Part shown: positions 52,396-52,841 of the stretch, one piece after another
Numbering within the stretch: the first letter of the stretch is position 1
How the letters are laid out: each line of letters starts with the position of its first letter
Assembly: GCA_022446795.1 (NCBI GenBank)
Contig: JAKVBX010000021.1
Location: 1 to 52,841, forward strand
Direction of reading: 5' to 3'
DNA length: 52,841 nt
From: Phycisphaerales bacterium
Lineage (GTDB): Bacteria > Planctomycetota > Phycisphaerae > Phycisphaerales > SM1A02
Position numbers and translations under genes: made by a program
Notes under the pieces: model-generated
Seen by the model: only the letters and a program-made list of their open reading frames with translations
Told to the model about the DNA's origin: nothing
The model's database searches: none

Positions 52396-52841
52396 ATGGA
52401 TACACCACAACGGACACCGCACGCCGACGACGACCACCGTGGGGCGACCAGTCGCCGCCTGTTCGTCCTCGCTGGAGCGGCGGCCTTTCTGACTGGCTGT
52501 GCGAGCACCTCCACCAAGGTTGCGTCCGGGCTGCCCGGGCCCTGGTGGACGACACCCACGCTGCCACCGCCTCGGCCGGAACCCGTGAAGCCCGCGACCC
52601 CGGCACCCACCGGCGTGGTGGCCCGGTCCAGTTGGGCCAAGGGCAACCCCGTCCCGACCCGGATGGACTCCGCCCGCCGCACGACCCGGATCACCGTGCA
52701 TCACGACGGCATGAAGCCCTTCACCGACACGGGCTGGTCGGCCGCTGCCAATCGGCTGGAATCCATCCGCCGAGCCCACCTGCGTCGCAAGCCCCAGCGG
52801 TTCGGTGACATCGGTTACCACTATGCGATCGATCCGGCCGG
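52396..52841 (+). CDS. Tat-type lipoprotein N-acetylmuramoyl-L-alanine amidase (partial)
   Basis: The frame is open to the right edge; 148 complete codons are seen. The N-terminus has a twin-arginine motif (TSRRLFVLAG) and lipobox LTGC (Cys34 region), then a Pro-rich linker (PPPRPEPVKPATPAP), then the start of an amidase_2/PGRP domain: 'RSSWAKG', 'RITVHHDGM' with the zinc His, 'RLESIRRAHLRR' and 'FGDIGYHYAIDPAG'. It would cleave the peptide stem from peptidoglycan at the cell envelope. Divergent from gyrB. The C-terminus is missing. Confidence 0.85.
   Translation, partial: MDTPQRTPHADDDHRGATSRRLFVLAGAAAFLTGCASTSTKVASGLPGPWWTTPTLPPPRPEPVKPATPAPTGVVARSSWAKGNPVPTRMDSARRTTRITVHHDGMKPFTDTGWSAAANRLESIRRAHLRRKPQRFGDIGYHYAIDPA

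Overview
The window is a GC-rich, tightly packed bacterial chromosome segment, most likely from the Planctomycetota, class Phycisphaerae (inference). The pointers are: a secreted protein ending in dockerin-type EF-hand repeats; a TatC with the large extra periplasmic loop I associate with planctomycetes; two or three sigma factors of planctomycete style; a hopanoid radical-SAM enzyme (HpnH); and a two-subunit DNA topoisomerase VI beside an ordinary gyrB. I saw no rRNA operon, insertion sequence, integrase of mobile type, prophage or CRISPR array. About fifty protein genes and one tRNA gene fill the window, many joined by 4-base ATGA/GTGA overlaps or facing each other with a few bases between them.

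Layout. 1-6050: a sigma-factor start cut by the left edge, a dockerin protein with a clear intrinsic terminator, a glycosyltransferase/SDR pair, XerC-type recombinase with a C(UUCG)G terminator, a small conserved-looking protein and a lipoprotein. 6054-10210: tRNA-Lys(UUU), then a SNF2-family helicase translationally coupled to a SWIM-type partner that has lost its zinc ligands. 10226-13707: rpsP-trmD-rplS (no rimM), a site-2 protease and hpnH. 14105-18696: ECF sigma factor with a membrane anti-sigma-like partner, rpmI-rplT with its own promoter and hairpin leader, then a Glu/Leu dehydrogenase-like gene overlapping a PLP-dependent dehydratase. 18705-25667: a six- or seven-gene minus-strand export operon (Cys-rich exported protein, TolC-like lipoprotein, HlyD-like adaptor, ABC ATPase, two FtsX/MacB-type permeases, Cys-motif lipoprotein). 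25777-30996: prfB with an intact +1 programmed frameshift, an aminotransferase, rpsO-pnp. 31023-35801: histidine kinase, ANTAR response regulator and the topoisomerase VI operon whose two subunits both carry lysine/alanine-rich histone-H1-like tails. 35991-39901: ndk, a planctomycete-type sigma-70 factor and a polyferredoxin membrane protein fused to TPR repeats. 39920-49622: ptsN-like EIIA, rsmB, metK, a bifunctional-nuclease-family protein, truD, tadA, tatC, a zinc-finger-less DnaJ, a polyprenyl glycosylphosphotransferase and queC. 49624-52841: gyrB and a Tat-type lipoprotein amidase running off the right edge.

Most genes are housekeeping (translation, RNA decay, tRNA/rRNA modification, DNA topology). 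The less ordinary parts are the export operon framed by cysteine-rich proteins, the topoisomerase VI with charged tails, the helicase/degenerate-SWIM pair, the TPR-fused polyferredoxin, and several probable very-short-leader or leaderless transcripts marked by TACAAT/TACACT -10 boxes a few bases from the start codon. All assignments come from reading motifs by eye; no database search was run.
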